Part shown: piece after piece, positions 26,788 to 34,952 of the stretch
Numbering within the stretch: the stretch's first letter is position 1
How the letters are laid out: every line of letters starts with the position of its first letter
DNA from: an uncultured Lachnospiraceae bacterium
GTDB lineage: Bacteria; Bacillota; Clostridia; Lachnospirales; Lachnospiraceae
Assembly (NCBI GenBank): GCA_947089905.1
Contig: CAMUMG010000002.1
Span: 62,001 to 126,000 of the forward strand
DNA: 64,000 nucleotides
Reading direction: 5' to 3'
The notes under the pieces: generated by a model
What the model saw: the letters and a program-made list of their open reading frames with translations, nothing else
Databases searched by the model: none
Told to the model about the DNA's origin: nothing
Position numbers and translations under genes: made by a program

Positions 26788-27099
26788 ATGCCAGTAAAAG
26801 AAGCTATTCATACAGAAGTACAAACAAAGCTAAAATTTCCGAGAAAATATAAGGTATTGATCTATAATGATGATTTTACCCCAATGAATTTTGTAGTGAC
26901 AATTCTTCAGACAATTTTTGACAAGGAATATCAAGAAGCGGTACGTTTAATGATGTGTGTTCATAAGGGAAAGTTTGCAGTAGTTGGAGTGTATACAAAG
27001 GATATGGCACAGACTAAGGTGATGGATGCGACAGCACAGGCGAGAGCAGAGGGATATCCATTAAAATTAGAAGCAGTACCAGAAGAAAAGGAAGTATAA
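26788..27099 (+). CDS. clpS: ATP-dependent Clp protease adaptor ClpS
   Basis: 103 residues. LIYNDDFTPMNFVVTILQTIF is the hallmark N-degron binding segment, followed by MMCVHKGKFAVVGVYTKDMA. ClpS delivers N-end-rule substrates to ClpA. It is 2 bp ahead of clpA, forming a tight two-gene operon. A GGGGAGGGAG site precedes the ATG. Confidence 0.95.
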   Translation: MPVKEAIHTEVQTKLKFPRKYKVLIYNDDFTPMNFVVTILQTIFDKEYQEAVRLMMCVHKGKFAVVGVYTKDMAQTKVMDATAQARAEGYPLKLEAVPEEKEV

Positions 27100-27101
27100 T
27101 A

Positions 27102-29357
27102 ATGTTAAAATTGACAGAGGAAGTGGAATCTATCATCGCAGAGGCGGCAAATTTGGCAGGAGAAATGGAATCGAGATATTTAATGCCGGAACATTTAGTT
27201 TGTATATTAGCAAACCACCGAGAATTTTATGAACCATATTATAGATATGGTGGAGATTCCGAAAAATTAAATCAACAGATGATAGAATGGTTAGAAAAAT
27301 TTGCAGAGAAACGAAAAGATTTAGAAGAGGGATTAGAATTAACAAAAGATTTCCATACTGTTTTGGCAATAGCAGCACAACAGGCAGAATCAAGTGGAAA
27401 ACAGGCAGTAGAATTATGTCATCTAGTAAACGCAATACTAACATTAGAAGACAGTTATGCCTGTTACTATTTAGCAGCAGGTGGAGAAGTAGATATTATT
27501 AATTTTTTAGGAGAACTGTCCAGAAACGAATTAGCAAAGGATACCAACAGAAAAAATTGGACAGAAGAAAATGCAGTACTTACACAAAATCTCTCAGAAG
27601 AAACAGGTAATTCAAAAGAAGCTTCATGGAATAGATATGTAGAGTGTATGAATAAAACCTGTATAGAAAAAAATCCTCTTATTGGAAGAAAAGAACAGTT
27701 AGAACGTACCATTCAAATTTTGTGTCGTATGGATAAGAACAATGTTCTTTATTTGGGAGAGGCAGGAGTAGGAAAAACAGCGCTTGCCTATGGATTGGCA
27801 AGAAAAATAGAGGAGGGACAAGTTCCAGAACCATTAAAGGGTGCGGTTATTTATGGATTAGAGATAGGAAATTTAATCGCGGGAACACAGTATCGGGGAG
27901 ATTTTGAAAAACGCTTTCAAATGGTTATGGAGGGATTGGCGAAAGAAGAAAAACCTATTGTCTATCTCGACGAACTTCATATGCTAGTTGGAGCGGGTGC
28001 AGTAGATGGAGGAAGTTTAGACGCTTCTAATCTATTAAAGCCTTATTTGGCAGAAGGAAAGATTCGTTTCATCGGTGCAACCACATATCAAGAATATCAG
28101 CGTTTTTTGTCTGGAAAACAGGGATTTCTTCGAAGATTTCAAAGGGTGGAAGTTCCAGAACCTTCTGAAGAGGAAACGATAACAATTTTAAATGGTTTAA
28201 AATCTCGGTATGAACAATTTCATAAAGTTACCTATGCGGATAAAGTATTTCAGTATACAGTTACAGCAAGTAAAAAATATATTCATGAGAGATTTTTACC
28301 AGATAAAGCAATCGATCTAATCGATGAGGCTGGAGCATATCGAAAGCTGCATCCTTTAAAACAGAAAAAACAAATGATAGATTCTGATCTAATTGATCTA
28401 CTTTTGACAGAGATTTGTCATATCCCTAAAAGGGCAGTAGAACAAGACGATCTCAAACAGCTTGCCGAATTAGAGGAACACTTAAAACAAAATGTTTTTG
28501 GACAAGAAGAAGCGATAGAGCAGATTTCAAATGCAGTTAAATTTTCTAGGGCAGGATTAAATGAAGAGGGAAAACCTTTGGCAAGCTTTTTATTTGTAGG
28601 GCCAACAGGAGTAGGAAAAACAGAGTCCGCAAAGGCACTCGCAAAAGAGTTAGGAATTGCCCTAATCCGATTTGACATGAGTGAATATGCAGAAAAACAT
28701 ACAGTAGCAAAACTAATCGGCGCACCAGCAGGTTATGTCGGATATGAAGAAGGGGGACTTTTGACAGATGAAGTCAGAAAACATCCCAATGCAGTATTAT
28801 TGTTTGACGAAATTGAAAAGGCGCATCCAGATATTTATAATGTTTTACTACAGGTAATGGACTATGCGACACTGACAGATAATAAGGGGCAAAAAGCAGA
28901 TTTCCAAAATATTATTTTAATTATGACATCTAATGCAGGAGCAAGTCGTCTGGGCAAAAAGATGATGGGATTTGGAGAACGTAATTTAGATGAAGAGGTA
29001 TTAAAAGAAGCAGTAAAACATACTTTTCAGCCAGAATTTCGAAATCGATTAAGTCGAATTATCTATTTTCGAGGAATGGATGAAGAAATGGCAGAGAGAA
29101 TTGCAAAAAAGAAACTTGGTGAGTTAAGAGAAAAGTTATTGAAAAAAGAGGTAGAACTTAGTGTTTCTAAGGAAGCGACAGAGTGGATAGCAAAAACAGG
29201 TATTACAAAGGAATATGGTGCAAGAGAAATTGACAGAGTGATTGCAGCAGAAGTGAAGCCACTATTAGTATCAGAGCTGTTATTTGGAATGTTAAAAAAT
29301 GGGGGGAAGTGCGAAATCAGATTGAGAAATGATAAGTTATTTTTGACTGTTAATTGA
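27102..29357 (+). CDS. clpA: Clp protease ATP-binding subunit ClpA
   Basis: 751 residues. The N-terminal Clp repeat domain covers about 1-150. AAA-1 has Walker A GEAGVGKTAL and Walker B IVYLDELH; AAA-2 has GPTGVGKTES, VLLFDEIEKAHPD and the sensor-2 GAREIDR. There is no long M-domain, so it is ClpA- rather than ClpC/B-type. KMMGFGERN matches the IGF/L loop used to dock on ClpP. Unfolds substrates for ClpP, with ClpS as adaptor. ClpP is not in the window. Ends before a strong terminator. Confidence 0.94.
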   Translation: MLKLTEEVESIIAEAANLAGEMESRYLMPEHLVCILANHREFYEPYYRYGGDSEKLNQQMIEWLEKFAEKRKDLEEGLELTKDFHTVLAIAAQQAESSGKQAVELCHLVNAILTLEDSYACYYLAAGGEVDIINFLGELSRNELAKDTNRKNWTEENAVLTQNLSEETGNSKEASWNRYVECMNKTCIEKNPLIGRKEQLERTIQILCRMDKNNVLYLGEAGVGKTALAYGLARKIEEGQVPEPLKGAVIYGLEIGNLIAGTQYRGDFEKRFQMVMEGLAKEEKPIVYLDELHMLVGAGAVDGGSLDASNLLKPYLAEGKIRFIGATTYQEYQRFLSGKQGFLRRFQRVEVPEPSEEETITILNGLKSRYEQFHKVTYADKVFQYTVTASKKYIHERFLPDKAIDLIDEAGAYRKLHPLKQKKQMIDSDLIDLLLTEICHIPKRAVEQDDLKQLAELEEHLKQNVFGQEEAIEQISNAVKFSRAGLNEEGKPLASFLFVGPTGVGKTESAKALAKELGIALIRFDMSEYAEKHTVAKLIGAPAGYVGYEEGGLLTDEVRKHPNAVLLFDEIEKAHPDIYNVLLQVMDYATLTDNKGQKADFQNIILIMTSNAGASRLGKKMMGFGERNLDEEVLKEAVKHTFQPEFRNRLSRIIYFRGMDEEMAERIAKKKLGELREKLLKKEVELSVSKEATEWIAKTGITKEYGAREIDRVIAAEVKPLLVSELLFGMLKNGGKCEIRLRNDKLFLTVN

Positions 29358-29378
29358 CTATAAAATTATAATAAGTAA

Positions 29379-29437
29379 GATAAAAGCCCCATCGAATAAT
29401 AATTATCTATTATTCGATGGGGCTTTTATCTCATTTT
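29379..29437. terminator. Bidirectional terminator between clpA and flagellin gene
   Basis: Perfect 23-nt arms (29379-29401, 29408-29430) containing AAAAGCCCC / GGGGCTTTT, with T runs on both sides. Confidence 0.94.
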
Positions 29438-29441
29438 TAGA

Positions 29442-30254
29442 TTATCCAAAAAGTTTAAGAATACCTTGTGCGCTTTCCTGTATTCTCTTTTGCATAGTCA
29501 TTCGATATTGCTCTAAGAGTTGTTCGGTCTTTAAATTTCCTGAGGCTTCTGCATAGTCAAGGTCTTGAATTCGACTTCGGGAGTTGTTCAAATTCAAAGA
29601 GGCTACTTGATTATAATCTGCAAGATAATCTAATCCATTTGACGAAGCTCCTAACTCTCCTCTAGCTGAACTTACTCTGGCGATCGCTTTGTCTAAAGTA
29701 CGAATATCAAAAGAGCCTGTAACATCATAGTCCTTAATTCCCAGATTTTCTAAAGTGGAATTTTCCATTTGGATGGAAAGGCCGCCCCCTCTTGGGTTAA
29801 CGGCAAGATTGAGATCTGCCATACTACCATCAAGTAACTTTTGAGTATTAAATTGTGTTCCTTTTGCCGTATCTTGAATAAATCCCTTTAATTGATCAAT
29901 TTCGTTTTGAATGGAACGAATATCAGCTGGGGAATTAATTGCTGAATTAGAAGCCTGAACACTCAATTCTCTCATACGTTGCAAAGAATCTTGAATACTG
30001 CCTAATGCTCCATCAGAGGTATTTAACAGATCTTTTCCGGTCAGTGTATTATTACGTGCTGCGTCTGAGCCATTAGAAGAAGCCAAAAGCTTTTCTGCAA
30101 TAGCAAGATTTGCCGCATTATCTGCTGCCGAATTAATCTTCTTTCCACTAGACATTTTTTCTGAAATTTTTTTGATACCCTGAACGCGCCCATTATTGTA
30201 AATTCCATAAGTACGATTCATCATATTAATACTATTAATAGCACTAATCCGCAT
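29442..30254 (-). CDS. hag: Flagellin
   Basis: 270 residues. The N-terminal D0/D1 region has MSSGKKINSAADNAANLAIAEKL and GALGSIQDSLQRMRELSVQASN; the C-terminal part has GASSNGLDYLADYNQVASLNLNNSRSRIQDLDYA then a helix ending RIQESAQGILKLFG. The central variable domain is nearly absent, so this is a short flagellin. An AAGGAGG site precedes the ATG. It is an isolated gene; no other flagellar gene is nearby. The C-terminus lacks the common QANQ..LLQ ending, so a minor or specialised filament protein is possible. Confidence 0.92.
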   Translation of the reverse strand: MRISAINSINMMNRTYGIYNNGRVQGIKKISEKMSSGKKINSAADNAANLAIAEKLLASSNGSDAARNNTLTGKDLLNTSDGALGSIQDSLQRMRELSVQASNSAINSPADIRSIQNEIDQLKGFIQDTAKGTQFNTQKLLDGSMADLNLAVNPRGGGLSIQMENSTLENLGIKDYDVTGSFDIRTLDKAIARVSSARGELGASSNGLDYLADYNQVASLNLNNSRSRIQDLDYAEASGNLKTEQLLEQYRMTMQKRIQESAQGILKLFG

Positions 30255-30308
30255 TAAATCACCTCCTTGTATAATAATGCAAAGAAAAATTTTCCTAGTT
30301 ACAATTCT

Positions 30309-30337
30309 ATTATATTCATTAAAAGATAAAAATTCAA
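30309..30337 (-). promoter_or_regulatory. SigA-type promoter of the flagellin gene
   Basis: On the minus strand TTGAAT (30332-30337), 17-bp spacer, TATAAT (30309-30314). The -35 overlaps one arm of the inverted repeat TTCAAG-N6-CTTGAA. No SigD (TAAA-N15-GCCGATAA) motif is visible. Confidence 0.6.
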
Positions 30338-30445
30338 GAGAAAACTTGAAGGAAACGAATCTGTTTTTCTTTCTATAATAAATAGCCGCACCTATTTTTT
30401 TTAATGGAATAAATTGTAGTAATAAAAAAGAAAGGACGGATAGCT

Positions 30446-31936
30446 ATGCTGCGTACAATTCTCATTATTGCTGCTATTGTAATAGGTATTCTATTATTAA
30501 TTGGGTTAATTATATTTTTTATTCGTTCCAGACGTTTTCGACCTAATCCTAAAAAATTACAACAACAGGCACAGTTGAACAGTGATTTAGAGCCTGCAGG
30601 ATTTGCCTATGATCTGAAAGGGGATTATTTTTATTCATTAATGGATTGTTGGCAGAGAGAAATGGGTTACTGTCGTCTTTATGATGAGGGAGCAGCCCTT
30701 TTTAATATGATAATGGACTGCGAACCAATTACTTTTTTCTATGCAGGGAAACGATGGCTGATTGAACTTTGGAAGGGACAATATGGCATTACTACTGGAG
30801 CAGAAATAGGTATTTATAATACTGTTAGAGAAGATATCAACCATGAAAAATTTCAGGGAACGTTTTATGAAGCAATTCGGAATGAAGAACGACTTCCTCT
30901 TTCCTTTATTTTAAGAAGAAACGGAAAAGAAGTATTTCGTCGTAGTGCAATACACTGGTGGATAACAGGATTCAAATTGGGAGAATACTCTTCTCCATCT
31001 TCTCTTACTCTGGATGCTAAGATTACATTTCCAAATAAAGAAATGTGTTCTGCTTTTTTGGATGGATTAAGAAGAGTTGGTTATACTCGTCAGGAATTTT
31101 CTGTAAGAAGAAGAACTGTTACAATACACTATACAACTCCTCATACGAAACAACCAGTATCAAGAAATAAGGTACAGGAAGCCTTAGTACAGCAGACAAA
31201 TGAAAATAATTGCCGACTATTTGAATTTGCAACCGCAAGATATTCAGATACTCTTGATAAGTTAGAATATGCAAAGGCAGTTGCACCAGAGTTATATCAA
31301 CTATTTTTCCATTCGCTCTATGCTCGTGGTGTATATGAAGCGTTTGACTGGTTGATTGAACTAATTGGGGATCGCCCAATACCAGAACCTATTCCACCAG
31401 AACCAATACCACCAATGCCACCTTGCAAGCCACCAGTGCCACCTTGTAAGCCGCCAGTGCCACCTTGTAAGCCACCAGTACCACCTTGCAAGCCACCAGT
31501 GCCACCTTGCAAGCCACCAGTGCCACCTTGCAAACCACCAGTACCACCTTGCAAGCCGCCAGTACCGCCTTGCAAGCCGCCAGTACCGCCTTGTAAGCCA
31601 TGTGATCCATGTATATGTGTATGCCTACCAAATTCATGTGTATGTCAACCAGATTCATGTGTATGTACGCCAAATTCGTGTGCATGCCCACCAAATTCGT
31701 GTGTATGTACGCCAAATTCATGTATGTGCCAGTCTGATTCATACGCATATTCGGATTCCGAAAATGGATATTATACAGATAGTGTAGAACCAATGGAAGA
31801 GCAATTTAACGAAGAAGAAAATTTCTACACATTTTCACAGACAGAGGAAGATAGTTTTGGAGAGAAAGAGGAAGGACAATATGACTCCCAAGATACTATG
31901 ACTTTAGAGGAAGAACGTTATTATCATAGATATTAA
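30446..31936 (+). CDS. Membrane-anchored DUF4474 protein with Cys/Pro repeat tail
   Basis: 496 residues. One N-terminal TM (LRTILIIAAIVIGILLLIGL) precedes a DUF4474 domain (about 50-290) with AGFAYDLKGDYFYSLMDCWQ, PITFFYAGKRWLIELWKGQYG and TGAEIGIYN. A long low-complexity tail follows: eight PPCKPPV units, then six CxC-PNS/PDS units, then an acidic end. The orientation of the tail is not certain; the positive RSRR just after the TM argues for a cytoplasmic C-terminus. The function of DUF4474 is unknown. Dense cysteines (over 20 in about 110 residues) could bind metal or crosslink. SD GAAAGGACGG. Confidence 0.85.
   Translation: MLRTILIIAAIVIGILLLIGLIIFFIRSRRFRPNPKKLQQQAQLNSDLEPAGFAYDLKGDYFYSLMDCWQREMGYCRLYDEGAALFNMIMDCEPITFFYAGKRWLIELWKGQYGITTGAEIGIYNTVREDINHEKFQGTFYEAIRNEERLPLSFILRRNGKEVFRRSAIHWWITGFKLGEYSSPSSLTLDAKITFPNKEMCSAFLDGLRRVGYTRQEFSVRRRTVTIHYTTPHTKQPVSRNKVQEALVQQTNENNCRLFEFATARYSDTLDKLEYAKAVAPELYQLFFHSLYARGVYEAFDWLIELIGDRPIPEPIPPEPIPPMPPCKPPVPPCKPPVPPCKPPVPPCKPPVPPCKPPVPPCKPPVPPCKPPVPPCKPPVPPCKPCDPCICVCLPNSCVCQPDSCVCTPNSCACPPNSCVCTPNSCMCQSDSYAYSDSENGYYTDSVEPMEEQFNEEENFYTFSQTEEDSFGEKEEGQYDSQDTMTLEEERYYHRY
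31418..31600 (+). repeat. 21-bp coding repeats (PPCKPPV x8)
   Basis: Eight full units and a partial ninth, nearly identical and differing mainly at third codon positions. Directly followed (about 31606-31740) by a second array of C-V/A-C-x-PNS units. Confidence 0.9.
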
Positions 31937-32030
31937 TCAGGACAAAGGCAAGAATAAAAAATTATAAAATAAAAATATATTTATGCGTTTGTCGTGAATA
32001 TTAAGGGGTTAAAAGGAGATGTAGTAGTAT

Positions 32031-32930
32031 ATGGCATCTGTAAAAAAGAGATTGGATGAAATCTATAAGAAAGCAAAAATTATTCCGTATGATTTTAATT
32101 CTAAATTTATTTTAATGAGTGATTGTCACCGTGGTCAGGGCAATGCAGGGGATAACTTTCTTCCGAATCAAACGTTATTTTTTGGTGCACTAGAATATTA
32201 CTATCAAAATGGTTATACCTATATTGAACTTGGAGATGGAGATGAACTTTGGGAAAATCGAAGAATAGAGACAATTATTGATGTTCACAGTGACGTATTT
32301 TGGATGCTTTCTAATTTTTATAGAGAAAATCGTTTTTATATGTTATATGGAAATCATGATGTTGTAAAGTCACGAAGCTCTTTTTCTAAAAACTATTGTG
32401 AGAAATATTATTATGACTGTGAACAGTGCCATTTGCCACTTTTTCCTAAAATTGAAATTTATGAAGGATTAATTTTAGAAGATATTCGAAGTAAACAAAG
32501 AATCTTTTTGGTTCATGGACATCAGGGGGATTTATTAAATGATACACTTTGGCCGCTCGCGAGGTTTTTAGTACGATATGTTTGGCATGGACTAGAGCTA
32601 ATTGGGTTTTTAGATCCAACAGGAGCAGGGCGACCAAGAAAACAAAAAGAAAAGGTGGAAAAGAAACTTTCTGCTTATGCAAAATCTAGGGGACAGATTC
32701 TAGTTGCAGGTCATACACATCGACCTTCTTTTCAAAAGCCAGGACAAAGTCTTTACTTTAATGATGGAAGTTGTGTACATCCTAGATGTATTACTGGAAT
32801 TGAGATTGTGAATGGATATATTTCTTTAATTAAGTGGTCGATCCGCTCCAAAGCGGATCGAACGCTATATGTAGGAAAAGAATATTTGGAAGAACCAGTT
32901 CGAATTTCGGACTATTATAAATATTTATAA
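32031..32930 (+). CDS. Metallophosphoesterase (LpxH/YbbF-like fold)
   Basis: 299 residues. The binuclear-metal motifs appear in order: SDCHRG (D-x-H), GDGDELWE, GNHD, HGHQGD and GHTHRP. The layout resembles UDP-2,3-diacylglucosamine hydrolase-like phosphoesterases, but Gram-positive members act on other, unknown phosphate esters. Cytoplasmic. Separated from its neighbours by about 95 bp upstream; a small GC hairpin (32936-32964) follows. Confidence 0.9.
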   Translation: MASVKKRLDEIYKKAKIIPYDFNSKFILMSDCHRGQGNAGDNFLPNQTLFFGALEYYYQNGYTYIELGDGDELWENRRIETIIDVHSDVFWMLSNFYRENRFYMLYGNHDVVKSRSSFSKNYCEKYYYDCEQCHLPLFPKIEIYEGLILEDIRSKQRIFLVHGHQGDLLNDTLWPLARFLVRYVWHGLELIGFLDPTGAGRPRKQKEKVEKKLSAYAKSRGQILVAGHTHRPSFQKPGQSLYFNDGSCVHPRCITGIEIVNGYISLIKWSIRSKADRTLYVGKEYLEEPVRISDYYKYL

Positions 32931-32977
32931 GTTTGCCATGCTCCTATTATAATTGGGAGCATGGAGAAATAGTATTA

Positions 32978-34162
32978 TTAATATTCTGTATGACGTTTTA
33001 GAATAAGAGCTAAAAGTGCAGATAAAATTCTTGCAAAAGCTGTACTCCACCAAATCATTATCTGTCCACCAAATAAAGGCGGTAAGATAAACATAAAGAT
33101 TAACATAAATAGAGGTTCAATAAAAGTTAAAATATAAGAAAATATACTTTTTTCTGTCGCATAAAAACTTGCAATAGTAATACGATTAATAGCAACAAAA
33201 GGTATAGGAATCAAAAAGATAGGAATTATTTTTATAATTTCTGTATTTACCTGATCAGATGCACCAAATAATATTCCAAGACTTCCTCTTGCGAAAAATA
33301 TAATAATACATCCAATCAAAGATAAGAATATCGCAAATCCATATCCTAGTTTTCGTGTGTTTTTTAACTTATCAAAATTTTTTTCGCCATAAAGTTGACT
33401 TATTAAAGGTTGACTTCCATCTCCAACACCCTGTAAAATTAAATCTATAATACATATGATATATGCAATACACGCATATACAGCGATTGCCTGCTCTCCG
33501 CCATATGATATAGAAAAACGGTTTATAATAATTAATGATATATTGGGCGTCATAGCGAGCCCAAAAGGAGCAATTCCAATCTTAATAATAGAAGTAGATA
33601 TTCTTCCAAGTTCAAACACCCATACAAACAAATAATCAAGAATAATATTTGTGATAAAACCTGCAATCATAGAAAACATTGCATAAAGTGCACCCCCATA
33701 ATTACGAATAAATGGGATTAGTCCTGTACCAATAATTTGTAGTCCTGCCCCTAAAGCAATAATAGAGATATATTTTTCCCCTAAAAAAAGTAGTTGTCCA
33801 TTAGCACCTAATAATCTTAAAAGTGGATTGTTCAGAAAGAAAATTGAAAGTGTCAAAATGATACTTGAAATAATTAATATCCATAGAGTACCTGCTGTAA
33901 ATTCTCTGGCTCTAGCCTCTTTTTTTTCGGCTTTATTGATAGAATAGTAAATTGCACCTCCCATACCAATCCCTGTACCCAATGCTTGAATGACAGCAAC
34001 AATAGGATAGGCAATATTAACGGCTGAAAGCCCTATATCGCCCATACTGTTTCCTACAAAAAAGCCGTCTACTATTGCATAAACTCCAGATAATGCAAAT
34101 GATAATACAGAAGGGATAACATATCGAAAGAAATTTTTTATATCATATATTTGCTTTGTCAT
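32978..34162 (-). CDS. MATE-family efflux transporter, probably with an internal deletion
   Basis: 394 residues, multi-spanning. The N-half shows MATE features: FALSGVYAIVDGFFVGNSMGDIGLSAVNIAYPI and GTGIGMGGAIYYSI; the C-half has IAVYACIAYI..QGVGDGSQPLISQLYGEKN. The family usually has 440-460 residues. Residues corresponding to the end of TM5 and TM6 appear to be missing between DYLFVWVFELG and TSIIKIGIAPFG (about 33605), a loss of roughly 50 residues in frame. This could abolish transport. It is the second gene of an operon with marR, overlapping it by 20 bp. Confidence 0.85.
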   Translation of the reverse strand: MTKQIYDIKNFFRYVIPSVLSFALSGVYAIVDGFFVGNSMGDIGLSAVNIAYPIVAVIQALGTGIGMGGAIYYSINKAEKKEARAREFTAGTLWILIISSIILTLSIFFLNNPLLRLLGANGQLLFLGEKYISIIALGAGLQIIGTGLIPFIRNYGGALYAMFSMIAGFITNIILDYLFVWVFELGRISTSIIKIGIAPFGLAMTPNISLIIINRFSISYGGEQAIAVYACIAYIICIIDLILQGVGDGSQPLISQLYGEKNFDKLKNTRKLGYGFAIFLSLIGCIIIFFARGSLGILFGASDQVNTEIIKIIPIFLIPIPFVAINRITIASFYATEKSIFSYILTFIEPLFMLIFMFILPPLFGGQIMIWWSTAFARILSALLALILKRHTEY

Positions 34163-34613
34163 TTTTTTTGTCTCCTGCCTTGCTAAAAAGTTCTACAAAT
34201 AAAGTTGTATTATCATTGAGTTGTTTCATACGCTCTATTCCCATCTCCTCTACTACAAAAAGTTCTATTTTTCGTAGATTGGAGATAATTGTGTCTGCAT
34301 ATTCTTTTCCTTTTGTTGTAAATCGGATAAGTTTATTTCTTTTATCTTCCTTCATAGGAAATAGTTCGACTAATCCTTTCTCTTCGAAATCTTTTAAAAT
34401 CATATTAATTGTTTGTTTAGGTATTAGCCATCTTTGACTGAGTTTTTTTTGTGTACAGTCTTCTGTGCCTTCGTGAATAGAAGATAATACTAACAGACTA
34501 TTGATAGATAAACCATATGCTTTTGCCCATTTCTCATATACATAATTGAATTCCTGCCATATAGCATAGTATTTGTTTAGTTGCTCCATAAAGACAGTAT
34601 TGTTGTTTACCAT
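34143..34613 (-). CDS. MarR-family transcriptional regulator
   Basis: 156 residues with the winged helix at about 55-120 (KKLSQRWLIPKQTINMILKDFEEKGLVELFPMKEDKRNKLIRFTTKGK shows recognition helix and wing). Preceded by AAAGGAGGA. It overlaps the MATE gene downstream, a common repressor-pump arrangement, and its promoter contains two matching operator-like sites, so autorepression lifted by a drug-like ligand is likely. Confidence 0.92.
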   Translation of the reverse strand: MVNNNTVFMEQLNKYYAIWQEFNYVYEKWAKAYGLSINSLLVLSSIHEGTEDCTQKKLSQRWLIPKQTINMILKDFEEKGLVELFPMKEDKRNKLIRFTTKGKEYADTIISNLRKIELFVVEEMGIERMKQLNDNTTLFVELFSKAGDKKNDKANI

Positions 34614-34631
34614 ATTGTTCCTCCTTTAAAT

Positions 34632-34684
34632 TAGTCCATTTATGTACTTTCTATATTATAGTCCAAAACCGTACTAATTGTCAA
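34632..34684 (-). promoter_or_regulatory. marR promoter with two operator-like sites
   Basis: Minus strand TTGACA (34679-34684), 18-bp spacer, TATAAT (34655-34660). TAGTCC-N6-GTACTA (34659-34676) lies between -35 and -10, and TAGTCC-N6-GTACTT (34632-34649) lies over the start region, 27 bp away centre to centre. Both are imperfect palindromes, as expected for a MarR dimer. Confidence 0.65.
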
Positions 34685-34730
34685 GAAAGATAAGCATATT
34701 TATGCGTATCCTAATTTTTAAAAAAATAAC

Positions 34731-34759
34731 TTGATTTTCTATATATAGTTTGATATTAT
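34731..34759 (+). promoter_or_regulatory. SigA-type promoter of the lipoprotein gene
   Basis: TTGATT (34731-34736), 17-bp spacer, TATTAT (34754-34759). It would produce a leader of about 185 nt before the start at 34953. Confidence 0.55.
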
Positions 34760-34866
34760 GCTATAGGTGAGGATAGTTTTTTTAGAAACAAAGGGAGAAA
34801 ACAAGTTATTGTATAAAGAATTGCTGCACATCTTTAACAAGACTTGAAGTAGTTATTAAAAAAATA

Positions 34867-34911
34867 GTTGCAGCATCAAGTTTGTGTCTGTGCTGTAACC
34901 ACAAACTTGAT
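34867..34911 (+). other. Interlocking hairpins in the lipoprotein mRNA leader
   Basis: GTTGCAGCA (34867-34875) can pair with TGCTGTAAC (34891-34899), and ATCAAGTTTGTG (34875-34886) with CACAAACTTGAT (34900-34911). The order A-B-A'-B' means the stems compete or form a pseudoknot. This is typical of regulatory leaders, but I recognise no known class. Confidence 0.45.
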
Positions 34912-34952
34912 ATATATTATGTTTTAAAAGCGGCACAGAAATGAGGGTAAGA

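Noticed and set aside
30255..30445. SigD-type flagellin promoter
   Set aside because: No TAAA-N15-GCCGATAA match upstream of the flagellin gene; a SigA-type promoter fits better.
31318..31793. Long open frames on the other strand and in another plus frame over the PPCK repeats (GGLQGGT- and CHLASHQ-type)
   Set aside because: They are shadows of the 21-bp repeat, lack ribosome binding sites and overlap a well-supported DUF4474 gene.
32839..32862. Inverted repeat CGATCCGCT / AGCGGATCG inside the phosphoesterase gene
   Set aside because: Within a conserved coding frame; may affect mRNA folding but there is no sign of an insertion or site.
32936..32964. CCATGCTCC / GGAGCATGG hairpin as terminator after the phosphoesterase
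   Set aside because: Stem is good but no T run follows on either strand; not listed as a terminator.
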